Shown: positions 46,669 to 54,799 of the stretch, piece by piece
How positions within the stretch are numbered: the stretch's first letter is position 1
Layout of the letters: every line of letters starts with the position of its first letter
Assembly (NCBI GenBank): GCA_003136355.1
Contig: PLED01000108.1
Location: 17,365-73,005, forward strand
Reading direction: 5' to 3'
Origin: Vulcanimicrobiota bacterium
GTDB lineage: Bacteria > Vulcanimicrobiota > Vulcanimicrobiia > Vulcanimicrobiales > Vulcanimicrobiaceae
Length of the DNA: 55,641 nt
The notes under the pieces: model-generated
Database searches by the model: none
Told to the model about the DNA's origin: nothing
Seen by the model: only the letters and a program-made list of their open reading frames with translations
Made by a program: the position numbers and the translations under genes

Positions 46669-48004
46669 TCAGTTTTGTACCGAGCGCCGCCGCCAAATCG
46701 TTGAATTGCCGCTCGAAAATGTCGTACCCTTTGACCGTCGTGGCGGCCAGCCCGATGCGCGACCCGCCCGGTGCCGGATCGATCCGCACGAACATGCGCG
46801 CGGGCAGCAGATAAAACGAGATCATCAGACCCGCAAGCAACACGAATGCGCCGATGCCGACGAGCGCGACCCCCGGGTCGTGCGTGTATTGAATGCCGCT
46901 CACCAGTAAGTACCGTTCGGGCGTGACGCGCCAGCCGCCGCCGACGTCGATGGAAGATTTCATCGGCACAAGCCCGGCGCCCGAGGCTTGGCCGCTATCG
47001 AAAATTTGCAGAAAGACGGCCGGATTATTGACGCGCGGATCGGCCGAAGGCACTCCGTTCAAGCGATCGACGGTGGGCACGAATTGCGCGAACGCGACGG
47101 TGCGCTGCGTCCCGGGCAGGTCGATTGCGTCGCCGGTGAGATAGTCGCGATTCATCAGCGCCGGAACGCGCACTCCGTCGTGCGTGACGCGAAACCGCAT
47201 CGCGAATCCATAACTCGACTGGTAGTAGAGCACGCCGTCGACATCGAGCGGGTGATTCACGCGAATGGTTGCGGTGCGCGCGACGCCGTCATTCCCCGTG
47301 GCCGTGACCCGCGACACATAGTCGATGGGTTGGTAGACCATGCCGCTTTTCGTGATGATTGGCGTGATTTTATACGAGAAGCCGTCGAGTTTGATCGACG
47401 TTTGCGTATGCGGCACAGAAACCGTTTGTCCGGTGACGATGGCCTCGTCGCCGGAAAAACCTTTGGCCCAGTAGATCGTGGTGCCCGCGGCGATGATCAC
47501 GAAACCTGCGTGCGCCACCAGCACGCCGCGCCGCGCCCAATTGTGTTTGTCGGCGAACGTCCATTCAACGCCACCGAGCTCGCGCTTGCGCACGTTCCAG
47601 CCGCGCGCCCGAAAGAACGCCGCGATGCGCTCGCGGATAGTTTCAGGATCGCCGGCCGCGTCGAAGGACGCGTGCAGCGGAATCTTGTCGATCGCGACCG
47701 CGCGCAGCGGAGGCAGCCGCGCGGGAATGACGCGTTTGAACGTGCAGACCGCCAGCGAAAGCAGAATCAGTCCGATGATGCCGACATAATACGGCGTGTG
47801 GTAGATATTGTTAAAATCGAGACGCAGGATCAGCCGCGCGATCGGCGCCGCATACGAATCGAAGTATGTGGCCGGATCCTTGCCCTGCGCGATGATGACG
47901 CCGACAAGTGTCAGCAATCCCCAGACGATAAAAAGCAGCACCGCAAACAGTACGTTTCCGAACGTTCGGATAAAGTCGCCGTAGAGGTCCCGGACTGCCT
48001 GCAT
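46649..48004 (-). CDS. resB: ResB/Ccs1-family cytochrome c biogenesis protein
   Basis: CTFKRVIPARLPP, RRGVLVAHAGFVIIAAGTTIYW, VNHPLDVDGVLYYQSSYG. Confidence 0.9.
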   Translation of the reverse strand: MQAVRDLYGDFIRTFGNVLFAVLLFIVWGLLTLVGVIIAQGKDPATYFDSYAAPIARLILRLDFNNIYHTPYYVGIIGLILLSLAVCTFKRVIPARLPPLRAVAIDKIPLHASFDAAGDPETIRERIAAFFRARGWNVRKRELGGVEWTFADKHNWARRGVLVAHAGFVIIAAGTTIYWAKGFSGDEAIVTGQTVSVPHTQTSIKLDGFSYKITPIITKSGMVYQPIDYVSRVTATGNDGVARTATIRVNHPLDVDGVLYYQSSYGFAMRFRVTHDGVRVPALMNRDYLTGDAIDLPGTQRTVAFAQFVPTVDRLNGVPSADPRVNNPAVFLQIFDSGQASGAGLVPMKSSIDVGGGWRVTPERYLLVSGIQYTHDPGVALVGIGAFVLLAGLMISFYLLPARMFVRIDPAPGGSRIGLAATTVKGYDIFERQFNDLAAALGTKLIGDSSG

Positions 48005-48010
48005 ATCCTT

Positions 48011-48757
48011 TTAGTCTACTCGGGCGGCCTCCGCGCGCCACGACTTCTCGAGCAGGACGATGATCCACAGGCTGCCTTCGTAGAGAATATACATCGGTAG
48101 CGCCATCATCGCCATCGTGAGCGGACTTCCGTCCGGCGCGGCGATGGCGCCGAAGACGAAGAATCCGAACAGGAAATACCGGCGGTTTTTCTTCAGGAAG
48201 GTCGAGTTGATGATGCCGATGCGCGCGAGCGCAATCATGATGATCGGCGTCTGAAAGATGAGCGCGAACGCCAAGAAGATCATCAGGATGAAATTGATGG
48301 TCGATTCGATGCCGAACGTTGGTGTGGCGATGTGGCTCGTTATCCGGAGAAGCGCATGGACGACCCGCGGCAGCACGATGAAGTGCGCAAAGGCAATGCC
48401 GACAAACGCAAGCAGTACCGACGGAGCGACGTAGACATAAACGAGTTTGCGCGTGCGCGGATGGAATGCCGGCACCACGAACATCCACAACTGATACAAC
48501 AGGACGGGTAAGCCGAGCACGATGGCCGCGTAGATCGAAAACTTGAATTCGGCCAAGATCGCATCGGCCGGCCCAAACGCGTGCAGCTGCACGTCTTGAA
48601 AATAGGCGCTCTTGAGAAACTCGATGACGTAGGGCGACGGGATGAAGAGAACGACTCCGAGTGCGAAAACGGTGACCAGCGAGATCAAGAGACGTTTACG
48701 GAGCTCCCGAAGGTGCTCCGTAAAACTCATTTCCTTTTGGTCCCAGGCGTCGGACAC
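48011..48757 (-). CDS. tatC: Sec-independent translocase TatC
   Basis: MSFTEHLRELRKRLLISLVTV, PLLLYQ-like LPVLLYQLWMFVVPAFHPRTRK, FGFFVFGAIAAPDGSPLTMAMMALPMYILYE. Confidence 0.95.
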   Translation of the reverse strand: MSDAWDQKEMSFTEHLRELRKRLLISLVTVFALGVVLFIPSPYVIEFLKSAYFQDVQLHAFGPADAILAEFKFSIYAAIVLGLPVLLYQLWMFVVPAFHPRTRKLVYVYVAPSVLLAFVGIAFAHFIVLPRVVHALLRITSHIATPTFGIESTINFILMIFLAFALIFQTPIIMIALARIGIINSTFLKKNRRYFLFGFFVFGAIAAPDGSPLTMAMMALPMYILYEGSLWIIVLLEKSWRAEAARVD

Positions 48758-48759
48758 GC

Positions 48760-49062
48760 TCAGCTGCTCAATGTCCCTTTGTCCGGCGTGGGCGGCGGAA
48801 CGTTTACGCCCGTGCCGTCCGCGTTGTTTTGCGAGACGTTGTTCATGACGTCGGCGCGCGCCATTTCGGCCCGCACGCGCGCGTCTTCGCGCGCCGTGGC
48901 GGCGGCCGCATCAGCCTCTGCCTGTCCGACCATGAACTCTTTCTTGGCCGCGCCGGCGCTGCGCGCTAACTTCGGCAGCTTCTCCGCTCCGAAGAGCAAG
49001 AGCCCCAGGCCTATTAAGATCATGATGATTTCCGGGCTACCCAGGGCGAGCGTGACATGCAT
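48760..49062 (-). CDS. tatA: TatA/TatE-family translocase subunit
   Basis: GSPEIIMILIGLGLLLFGAEKLPKLARSAG; AAAGGAG SD. Confidence 0.9.
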   Translation of the reverse strand: MHVTLALGSPEIIMILIGLGLLLFGAEKLPKLARSAGAAKKEFMVGQAEADAAAATAREDARVRAEMARADVMNNVSQNNADGTGVNVPPPTPDKGTLSS

Positions 49063-49073
49063 ACTTCTCTCCT

Positions 49074-50027
49074 TTAAGAGGCTTCTTCGAGCAATTCGCC
49101 GGCAAGCCGCTGCAGTTCGGCTTTCGCCGCGGTATTTTCGAGTCCGTCGATTGCATCTTCCGCGCGCCGGGCGTACTCGGCAATCTTCGCGCGCGTCTGC
49201 TCGATCGCGCCCGACTGCCGTATGCCCGCGATAACCGCGGCGACGTCCGGCTCTCTTCCCGCATACAAACGCTCGACCATGCCCCTAAATTCTTGACTTC
49301 CGCTCCGCAGGGCCAGAATTAACGGAATCGTCATCTTGCGCTCCGCGAGATCGTTTCCGACCGGCTTTCCGAGCGCGGCGGCGTCGGCGGTCACGTCGAG
49401 CAAGTCGTCGCGCATCTGAAATGCGATGCCGTAGGCCAGACCGAAACCGCGCAGCGCCTCCACCGCGTGCGGCGGGGCGCCGCCCGCAATCGCTCCGCAC
49501 TGCGCGGACGCCGCGAAGAGCGAAGCGGTTTTTCTTTCCGCTGTATCTATGTACGACTTCAGCGAAACGTTCAGATCGCCGAGCGCCCGGAGCTGCAACA
49601 CCTCGCCGTCACAGATTTCCGCCAGCGTCGCGGAGAGGATGTTCGGAATCGGCGGCGCGTAAAATTGTGTGACATTTTTGAAAATCCAGGCGAAGAGATA
49701 ATCTCCCGCCAGCACGCTGATGCGGTTTCCGTAATCGATCGCCGTAGCGTTCACGCCGCGCCGCGTCTGCGCGTTGTCTACGACGTCGTCGTGTATGAGC
49801 GTGGCGACATGAATCAGTTCCATGTACGCGGCCAGTTGCATGTGGCGCTCGGCGTCGGCATCGTGCGTCTGCGCGGCCAACAGCGTAATGCGCGGACGCA
49901 GCCGCTTTCCGCCGGCCGCGAGCATCCGTTTCACCGCTTCGGTTATCAGCGGATTGTCGGTCGTGAAACGTTCCCGGAAGAACGTTTCGATCTCGTCGTG
50001 TCTCCCGGCGCGCTCGCTTTGAATCAC
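49074..50027 (-). CDS. Polyprenyl (trans-prenyl) diphosphate synthase
   Basis: GGKRLRPRITLLAA, TLIHDDVVDNAQTRRG (first DDxxD-like), AFQMRDDLLDVTAD (second). Confidence 0.93.
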   Translation of the reverse strand: MIQSERAGRHDEIETFFRERFTTDNPLITEAVKRMLAAGGKRLRPRITLLAAQTHDADAERHMQLAAYMELIHVATLIHDDVVDNAQTRRGVNATAIDYGNRISVLAGDYLFAWIFKNVTQFYAPPIPNILSATLAEICDGEVLQLRALGDLNVSLKSYIDTAERKTASLFAASAQCGAIAGGAPPHAVEALRGFGLAYGIAFQMRDDLLDVTADAAALGKPVGNDLAERKMTIPLILALRSGSQEFRGMVERLYAGREPDVAAVIAGIRQSGAIEQTRAKIAEYARRAEDAIDGLENTAAKAELQRLAGELLEEAS

Positions 50028-50755
50028 GTCGTGTCTCCATAATGAATCGCAACCGCGCCGCCCATCAGGCGCACGAATGCCGCATTCTCAAAGCCGGCGT
50101 CCGTAAAACGGTCGCGTAAAGCTTCAGCATCCGGATGATGCGTGAGCGAGTTCGGCAGATACGTATAGGCCGCGCGCGAGCCGCTGACGATTCCGCCAAT
50201 CAGCGGAACGATTCCATAAAAGTAGAGATCGAAGCAGGCCTTCCACGCGGCGTTGGGCGCCTTGCTCATGTCGAGGTTCACGAAGCGCGATCCGGGTTTG
50301 AGCACGCGGCGGATCTCGCGCAGCGTCGCATCGATGCCCGCGACGTTGCGCATCGCAAAGCCCATGATCGCACCATCAAACGAGTTATCGGCAAACGGGA
50401 GCGCCATCACGTCGCCTTCGAGAAACTCGGTGCTGTTGGAGACTTCCCGCGCCGAACGCGCACGTGCCCGATCGAGCATCGGTTCGCAAAAATCGACGCC
50501 CGTGACGCGCAGCGTCGGGTCGGTTCGGAGCAGATGAAAGACGATGTCGCCGGTGCCGCAGCACAAATCGGCGATCCGTCCGCCGTGGGGAGCGCGCAGG
50601 AGCGCGATCGCGCGCTTACGCCAGCCCTCGTCCATTCCGGCGCTAATGATGCGGTTGGTGCGATCGTAATGCGGCGCGATCGTCGCGAACATATCGCGGA
50701 CGTAGGCGCTCTTGTCGTTCTTCGGCGGCGGTGCCGCCGCCGGGCTTGCATTCAT
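50024..50755 (-). CDS. ubiE: UbiE/MenG-family methyltransferase
   Basis: IAPHYDRTNRIISAGMDEGWRKRAI, DLCCGTGDIVFHLL, GFAMRNVAGIDATLREIRRVLKPG. Confidence 0.93.
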   Translation of the reverse strand: MNASPAAAPPPKNDKSAYVRDMFATIAPHYDRTNRIISAGMDEGWRKRAIALLRAPHGGRIADLCCGTGDIVFHLLRTDPTLRVTGVDFCEPMLDRARARSAREVSNSTEFLEGDVMALPFADNSFDGAIMGFAMRNVAGIDATLREIRRVLKPGSRFVNLDMSKAPNAAWKACFDLYFYGIVPLIGGIVSGSRAAYTYLPNSLTHHPDAEALRDRFTDAGFENAAFVRLMGGAVAIHYGDTT

Positions 50756-50829
50756 GCGGATGAGTACGCTTCCAAGCGGCGGTCGGCGTTCCTGTGGCCA
50801 CCCCTGGGCAAACGGCGTCTCCGTCGTGA

Positions 50830-51705
50830 ATGCGTCAGGTGATTTCCCTGAGCTCGGAAAAAGAGGCCGCGCGCGCGATGCAAACCGCGCGCCGCATATT
50901 GCTTACCGCCTACACGCTCCGTCCCGGCTCCATGCTCGACGCGGTCGAAAATGCGGCCCGCCGCGGTGCGCGCGTTACCGTGCGCTTGGAAGGCCACCCT
51001 TATGCGGACCCGTCGGGTGAGCTCGCAGCCGCCAACAAACGCGTGGTTCGTGAACTGCGCGGCCTAGGCGCCGACGCGAAACTGAGAGACACCAACGAGC
51101 GCAACGGACCCGCGCTTCATATGAAGGCCGCGGTCTGCGACGGCGTCGCCTATCTCGACGACCGCAACTGGCCCGACGGCGGCGACACGATCGTGCGCGA
51201 CGACTTTCGGGGGGACGTGTCCGCGATTCGGTCGGCCGCGCGGTTCGGCCGTGCGGAGCGCACGCCGGAATTTTGGACGAGCAAACGCGACGCGCTGTGG
51301 GCCGAACGCCGTCTGCTCGACGGCGCGCGCAATGCGAAGCGCGTCGACGTCGAGAGCGAGTCGTTCGGATCCGGTAGCGGCGTCTACGGCGCGCTCAAGC
51401 AGCTCGCGGCGTCCGGCATCCAGTGCCGGCTGATCGTTTCGCGGCGAGACGTCAACGACAAGTCGAAACGGGCCCTGGCGGTGCTAGCGCAGTCTGGCGT
51501 CGCCATTCGCGTCAGCGATTCGGATGAAAAGATGGCGATCGTCGACGGCGCGCGCGCGTGGATCGGATCCGCGAACGCGACCTCGTCTTACGCCAACGGC
51601 GATCAGATCGATTGGGGATTGCGAACCGACGCGCCGGACGTGTTGCGCCATCTGTCGCGCCGCTTCGCAGCGACGTGGCAAGCTGCGACACCTTTTGCGG
51701 CATGA
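50830..51705 (+). CDS. Phospholipase D-like protein with asymmetric HKD motifs
   Basis: LHMKAAVCDGVAYLDDRNW (HxKx4D) and DEKMAIVDGARAWIGSANAT (DxKx4D). Confidence 0.7.
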   Translation: MRQVISLSSEKEAARAMQTARRILLTAYTLRPGSMLDAVENAARRGARVTVRLEGHPYADPSGELAAANKRVVRELRGLGADAKLRDTNERNGPALHMKAAVCDGVAYLDDRNWPDGGDTIVRDDFRGDVSAIRSAARFGRAERTPEFWTSKRDALWAERRLLDGARNAKRVDVESESFGSGSGVYGALKQLAASGIQCRLIVSRRDVNDKSKRALAVLAQSGVAIRVSDSDEKMAIVDGARAWIGSANATSSYANGDQIDWGLRTDAPDVLRHLSRRFAATWQAATPFAA

Positions 51706-51747
51706 TGGCGAGCGAGGCTGTTCACGCTAGTGAAGCGCACTAAATTA

Positions 51748-51825
51748 GTGTCCTCCTGAGCGAGCGTTTCGCCTTCAGCGAAACGCGCAGTCGAAGGACG
51801 GCCGAGCGGAGACGAGGCCCGCGGG
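51748..51825 (+). repeat. Dispersed palindromic repeat, long form (left copy)
   Basis: GTGTCCTCCTGAG + hairpin GCGTTTCGC-cttca-GCGAAACGC + TCGAAGGACGGCCGAGCGG + GACGAGGCCCGCGGG. Confidence 0.8.
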
Positions 51826-51858
51826 TAGGATCCGTAGAGCCTCGCTCGTGAGTCAGGG

Positions 51859-52137
51859 CTATGGCCAGATGCACTCGTTCGGGAGTCCAGAAGCCGTTGT
51901 GGACGCTTCAAGAATAAACAAAGCAATTGCAAACACCAGAGTTAGCGAGAGTGCAACTCTTGCGCGTGGCAACGGGACGAGGCCGCCCGCAAAGAACACA
52001 GCGGTCGGTATAATCCAAACCCAGGGCTCGAAAAGCGGGACACCGATCACCAGCGCTAATCCCCAATTGAGGCCCTCCAGGATTGAAGCCCTTACCGTTG
52101 TCGCATGCCATCGAAGACCATCCGGACCCGCCGGCAA
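51859..52137 (-). CDS. Small hydrophobic ORF of unknown function between two inverted repeat copies
   Basis: Two to three hydrophobic segments (GLALVIGVPLFEPWVWIIPTAVFFAGGL, VALSLTLVFAIALFIL); no family recognised. Confidence 0.35.
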   Translation of the reverse strand: MPAGPDGLRWHATTVRASILEGLNWGLALVIGVPLFEPWVWIIPTAVFFAGGLVPLPRARVALSLTLVFAIALFILEASTTASGLPNECIWP

Positions 52138-52251
52138 TACACAGTAATACGAAAACTGCCAGTGCCAGAAGGCCGCAGCGTAGACTGGACCGTTCCCTTA
52201 ATGCCTGCAGCATGCTAATGCCGCTAAAATTCGCCAAGCGATGGTACGCAG

Positions 52252-52350
52252 CCCGCGGGCCTCGTCACGCGCGCCTAAAGGGCGCGCCGCTCGGCCATCC
52301 TTCGACGACGCGTTCATCCTTATCGGATGAACGGCTGCTCAGGATGACAC
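52252..52350 (-). repeat. Dispersed palindromic repeat, long form (right copy, inverted)
   Basis: Reverse complement GTGTCATCCTGAG + hairpin CGTTCATCC/GGATGAACG + TCGAAGGATGGCCGAGCGG + second hairpin GCGCGCC/GGCGCGC + GACGAGGCCCGCGGG. Confidence 0.8.
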
Positions 52351-53121
52351 AGCTAGGCCGAAAAGCTGCTTCGCGTTCTCCGTCGTGCGCGAAACGATGT
52401 CGTCGAACGGCAGCTGCAGCAATCCGGCGACATATTTCGCGGTGTCCACAATGAACGACGGCTCGTTGCGCTCGCCGCGATGCGGTATCGGCGCCAAATA
52501 CGGACAGTCCGTCTCTAGGATGACATGTTCGATCCCGGTCGCGACGACCGCGTCGCGGATCGGCTGCGCGGTCTTGAACGTGACGATGCCGCCGATACCG
52601 AGGTACAGCCCGAACTCGTCGACGTAGGTTCTCGCTTGCGCGGTGTCGCCCGTAAAGCAGTGCACGACGCCGCGCATACCTGGCCGCCACTCCTCGCGCA
52701 GGATCGCCGTGAAGTCCTCGAAGGCGTCGCGGTGATGAAAGACAAGCGGCAGATCCGCGTCGCGCGCGATTGCGATCTGCTCGCGCAGAACGCGCTGCTG
52801 CGCATCGCGCGGGCTGTTGTCGTAGTAGTAGTCGAGTCCGGTCTCGCCGATCGCGACGATGCGTTCGTTCTTTAGAAACGGAGCGAAGGCCGCGCGTATG
52901 TCGGCCGGCGCGCTTTTAGCTTCATGCGGATGGATGCCGGCGGTGGCGCGCAGATCGTAGCGTTCGCCGGTTTCGAAGGCGCGTTCCGTGTCGGCGAGAT
53001 CGCAGCCGACCGTAATTGCGGCGGTCACGCCGGCCGATCGCATGCGTTCGACGACCGCGTCGCGATCGGGATCGAAGGCTTTGTCGTGGATGTGCGCGTG
53101 CGTGTCGATCAGGGCCGGCAC
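52339..53121 (-). CDS. tatD: TatD-family deoxyribonuclease/hydrolase
   Basis: LIDTHAHIHDKAFDPDRD, AIGETGLDYYYDNS, HHRDAFEDF, LETDCPYLAPIPHRGERNEP. Confidence 0.95.
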   Translation of the reverse strand: MPALIDTHAHIHDKAFDPDRDAVVERMRSAGVTAAITVGCDLADTERAFETGERYDLRATAGIHPHEAKSAPADIRAAFAPFLKNERIVAIGETGLDYYYDNSPRDAQQRVLREQIAIARDADLPLVFHHRDAFEDFTAILREEWRPGMRGVVHCFTGDTAQARTYVDEFGLYLGIGGIVTFKTAQPIRDAVVATGIEHVILETDCPYLAPIPHRGERNEPSFIVDTAKYVAGLLQLPFDDIVSRTTENAKQLFGLAVSS

Positions 53122-54797
53122 TACTGAACGGTTTCGACGACCCGGTTGCGGCCCTGGCGTTTCGCTTGGTAGAGCGCATGGTCGGCGCGCGCGAGCAGAG
53201 ATTCGATCGTATCGCTGATCGACGCGACGGCGACGCCGATGCTGGCAGTGACCTGGTCGCCATTGGCGTGCCGGATCTCGGCGTTCGCGATCGCGCCGCG
53301 CAGGCGTTCGCCGACGGCGACGGCGGTTTCGCTGTTCGTTTCAGGCATTAGCACGAGGAATTCTTCGCCGCCGATGCGGCCGGCGCGGTCGTGGCTACGG
53401 ATCGATCGCGCGATCGTGCCGGCGACGACGCGCAAAGCGCGATCGCCGGCCGGGTGGCCGAGCATGTCGTTGATCATTTTGAAGCGGTCGATGTCGAGCA
53501 GCAGAACGGCGCACGGATTGCCGAACGCGACGTTGTCGACGCGGTCGCGCAGCAGCTGCATGATCGTGCGGCGGTTCGGAAGGCCGGTCAGTGCGTCGAG
53601 CGCGGCGGCACTTTGGGTAGCGGCGATCGATCGGAAGTCGCGCAGCAGCGGCGCCAAATCGGCGGCGGCTTGCGCGAAACGTTTGCGCTGGAGCAGCTGT
53701 GAAGTCGTGAGCGGCCGGTGCGCGATCAGCACGCCGAGCAGTTCGTCGTCGGAACTGCGCGCGGCGTCGGCGAAGACCACGTAGCTGGAGTTACGCACGG
53801 TGACGGCGGGACTGTCGGAACGGCTCAACTCCGCCAGCGCGCGGCTGCAGAGTTCGACTTGTTCGACGGTTGGCTGATGGCCGATCGTGGCCAGCGGCGC
53901 GAGCCGCGTTTCGTCGGGCGTGATCGCCGCGAAGATTTGCAGCGTCTCGCGCGCGGTCGGCGTATGCAGACTCGCCAGCAGCGAATTCATTTGCGGAATC
54001 GGATCGCCCGCGCCGAGCATCGCTTGGACCGCGTCGCGCGCCAGTCGAAGGCGGTGCAATTCGACCTGCGCCTCGTGCAGCCCGCGCAGAGTGTACGCTA
54101 AGAACGGCAGCGGCGCGAGGCTGGCAAGTCCGATCGCGATGCCGGCGTGCAGCCAAATCACCGTGCACACGTAGCCCCATGACGTCAGCAGCAGCAAAAA
54201 ACCGAGCAGCCGCGTGTCGCGCGAAAGGTTGTGCCAGAAACGGCGCAGGCGGACGTGCGTCGCGATCATGCGCAGCGGCGTCCAGATTCCGTACAGGAAC
54301 ATGTAGATCGCCAGCGTGTAAAACGCAAGGAACGCGAGATACGACGGAATGGAAAGCGTGACGGGTCCGCGATAGAGCTCGGCGTGCAGCGTGCCGGCGA
54401 AAAGCCAGAGGATGGCTTGCGGCGCACCTTCGAAAACGCGCCGTAGAAAACGCGAGCCGCCTTCGGGGGTCAGCGCGAACGGATACGCGACCAATGTTAG
54501 CGCCGCGGCCACGAAGGGTCCGTAGATGCTGACGACGGTGAGAATCAGCGGCAATTCCAGCGTGATCCGTCCGGGTTCGGCGCTGCGCCGCCGGTAGAAC
54601 GATCCGCGCGCCGTCAGCGGAACGTTGATTCGCGCGAGCAGCGTGAAGAGCACGAGCGCTATGGCCAGTGCAAATCCGTCGGCGGGGTGCAGGCGCGAAA
54701 AGACTCTTGGCGCACCAGCGGCGGTCGCACCGATTGCAAGCAGAAGCACTGCGAAGCGAATCGCGGGGTAAAGCAACCGCCGGCGGCGATCGCGCAC
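53121..54797 (-). CDS. Membrane-anchored GGDEF diguanylate cyclase
   Basis: About eight N-terminal TMs; ALDALTGLPNRRTIMQLLRDR, RIGGEEFLVLMPET; GTG at 54797 just after the metG stop. Confidence 0.88.
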   Translation of the reverse strand: MRDRRRRLLYPAIRFAVLLLAIGATAAGAPRVFSRLHPADGFALAIALVLFTLLARINVPLTARGSFYRRRSAEPGRITLELPLILTVVSIYGPFVAAALTLVAYPFALTPEGGSRFLRRVFEGAPQAILWLFAGTLHAELYRGPVTLSIPSYLAFLAFYTLAIYMFLYGIWTPLRMIATHVRLRRFWHNLSRDTRLLGFLLLLTSWGYVCTVIWLHAGIAIGLASLAPLPFLAYTLRGLHEAQVELHRLRLARDAVQAMLGAGDPIPQMNSLLASLHTPTARETLQIFAAITPDETRLAPLATIGHQPTVEQVELCSRALAELSRSDSPAVTVRNSSYVVFADAARSSDDELLGVLIAHRPLTTSQLLQRKRFAQAAADLAPLLRDFRSIAATQSAAALDALTGLPNRRTIMQLLRDRVDNVAFGNPCAVLLLDIDRFKMINDMLGHPAGDRALRVVAGTIARSIRSHDRAGRIGGEEFLVLMPETNSETAVAVGERLRGAIANAEIRHANGDQVTASIGVAVASISDTIESLLARADHALYQAKRQGRNRVVETVQ

Positions 54798-54799
54798 GG

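Noticed and set aside
46988-48100. 370-aa plus ORF opposite resB
   Set aside because: Antisense shadow ORF of a clear ResB frame
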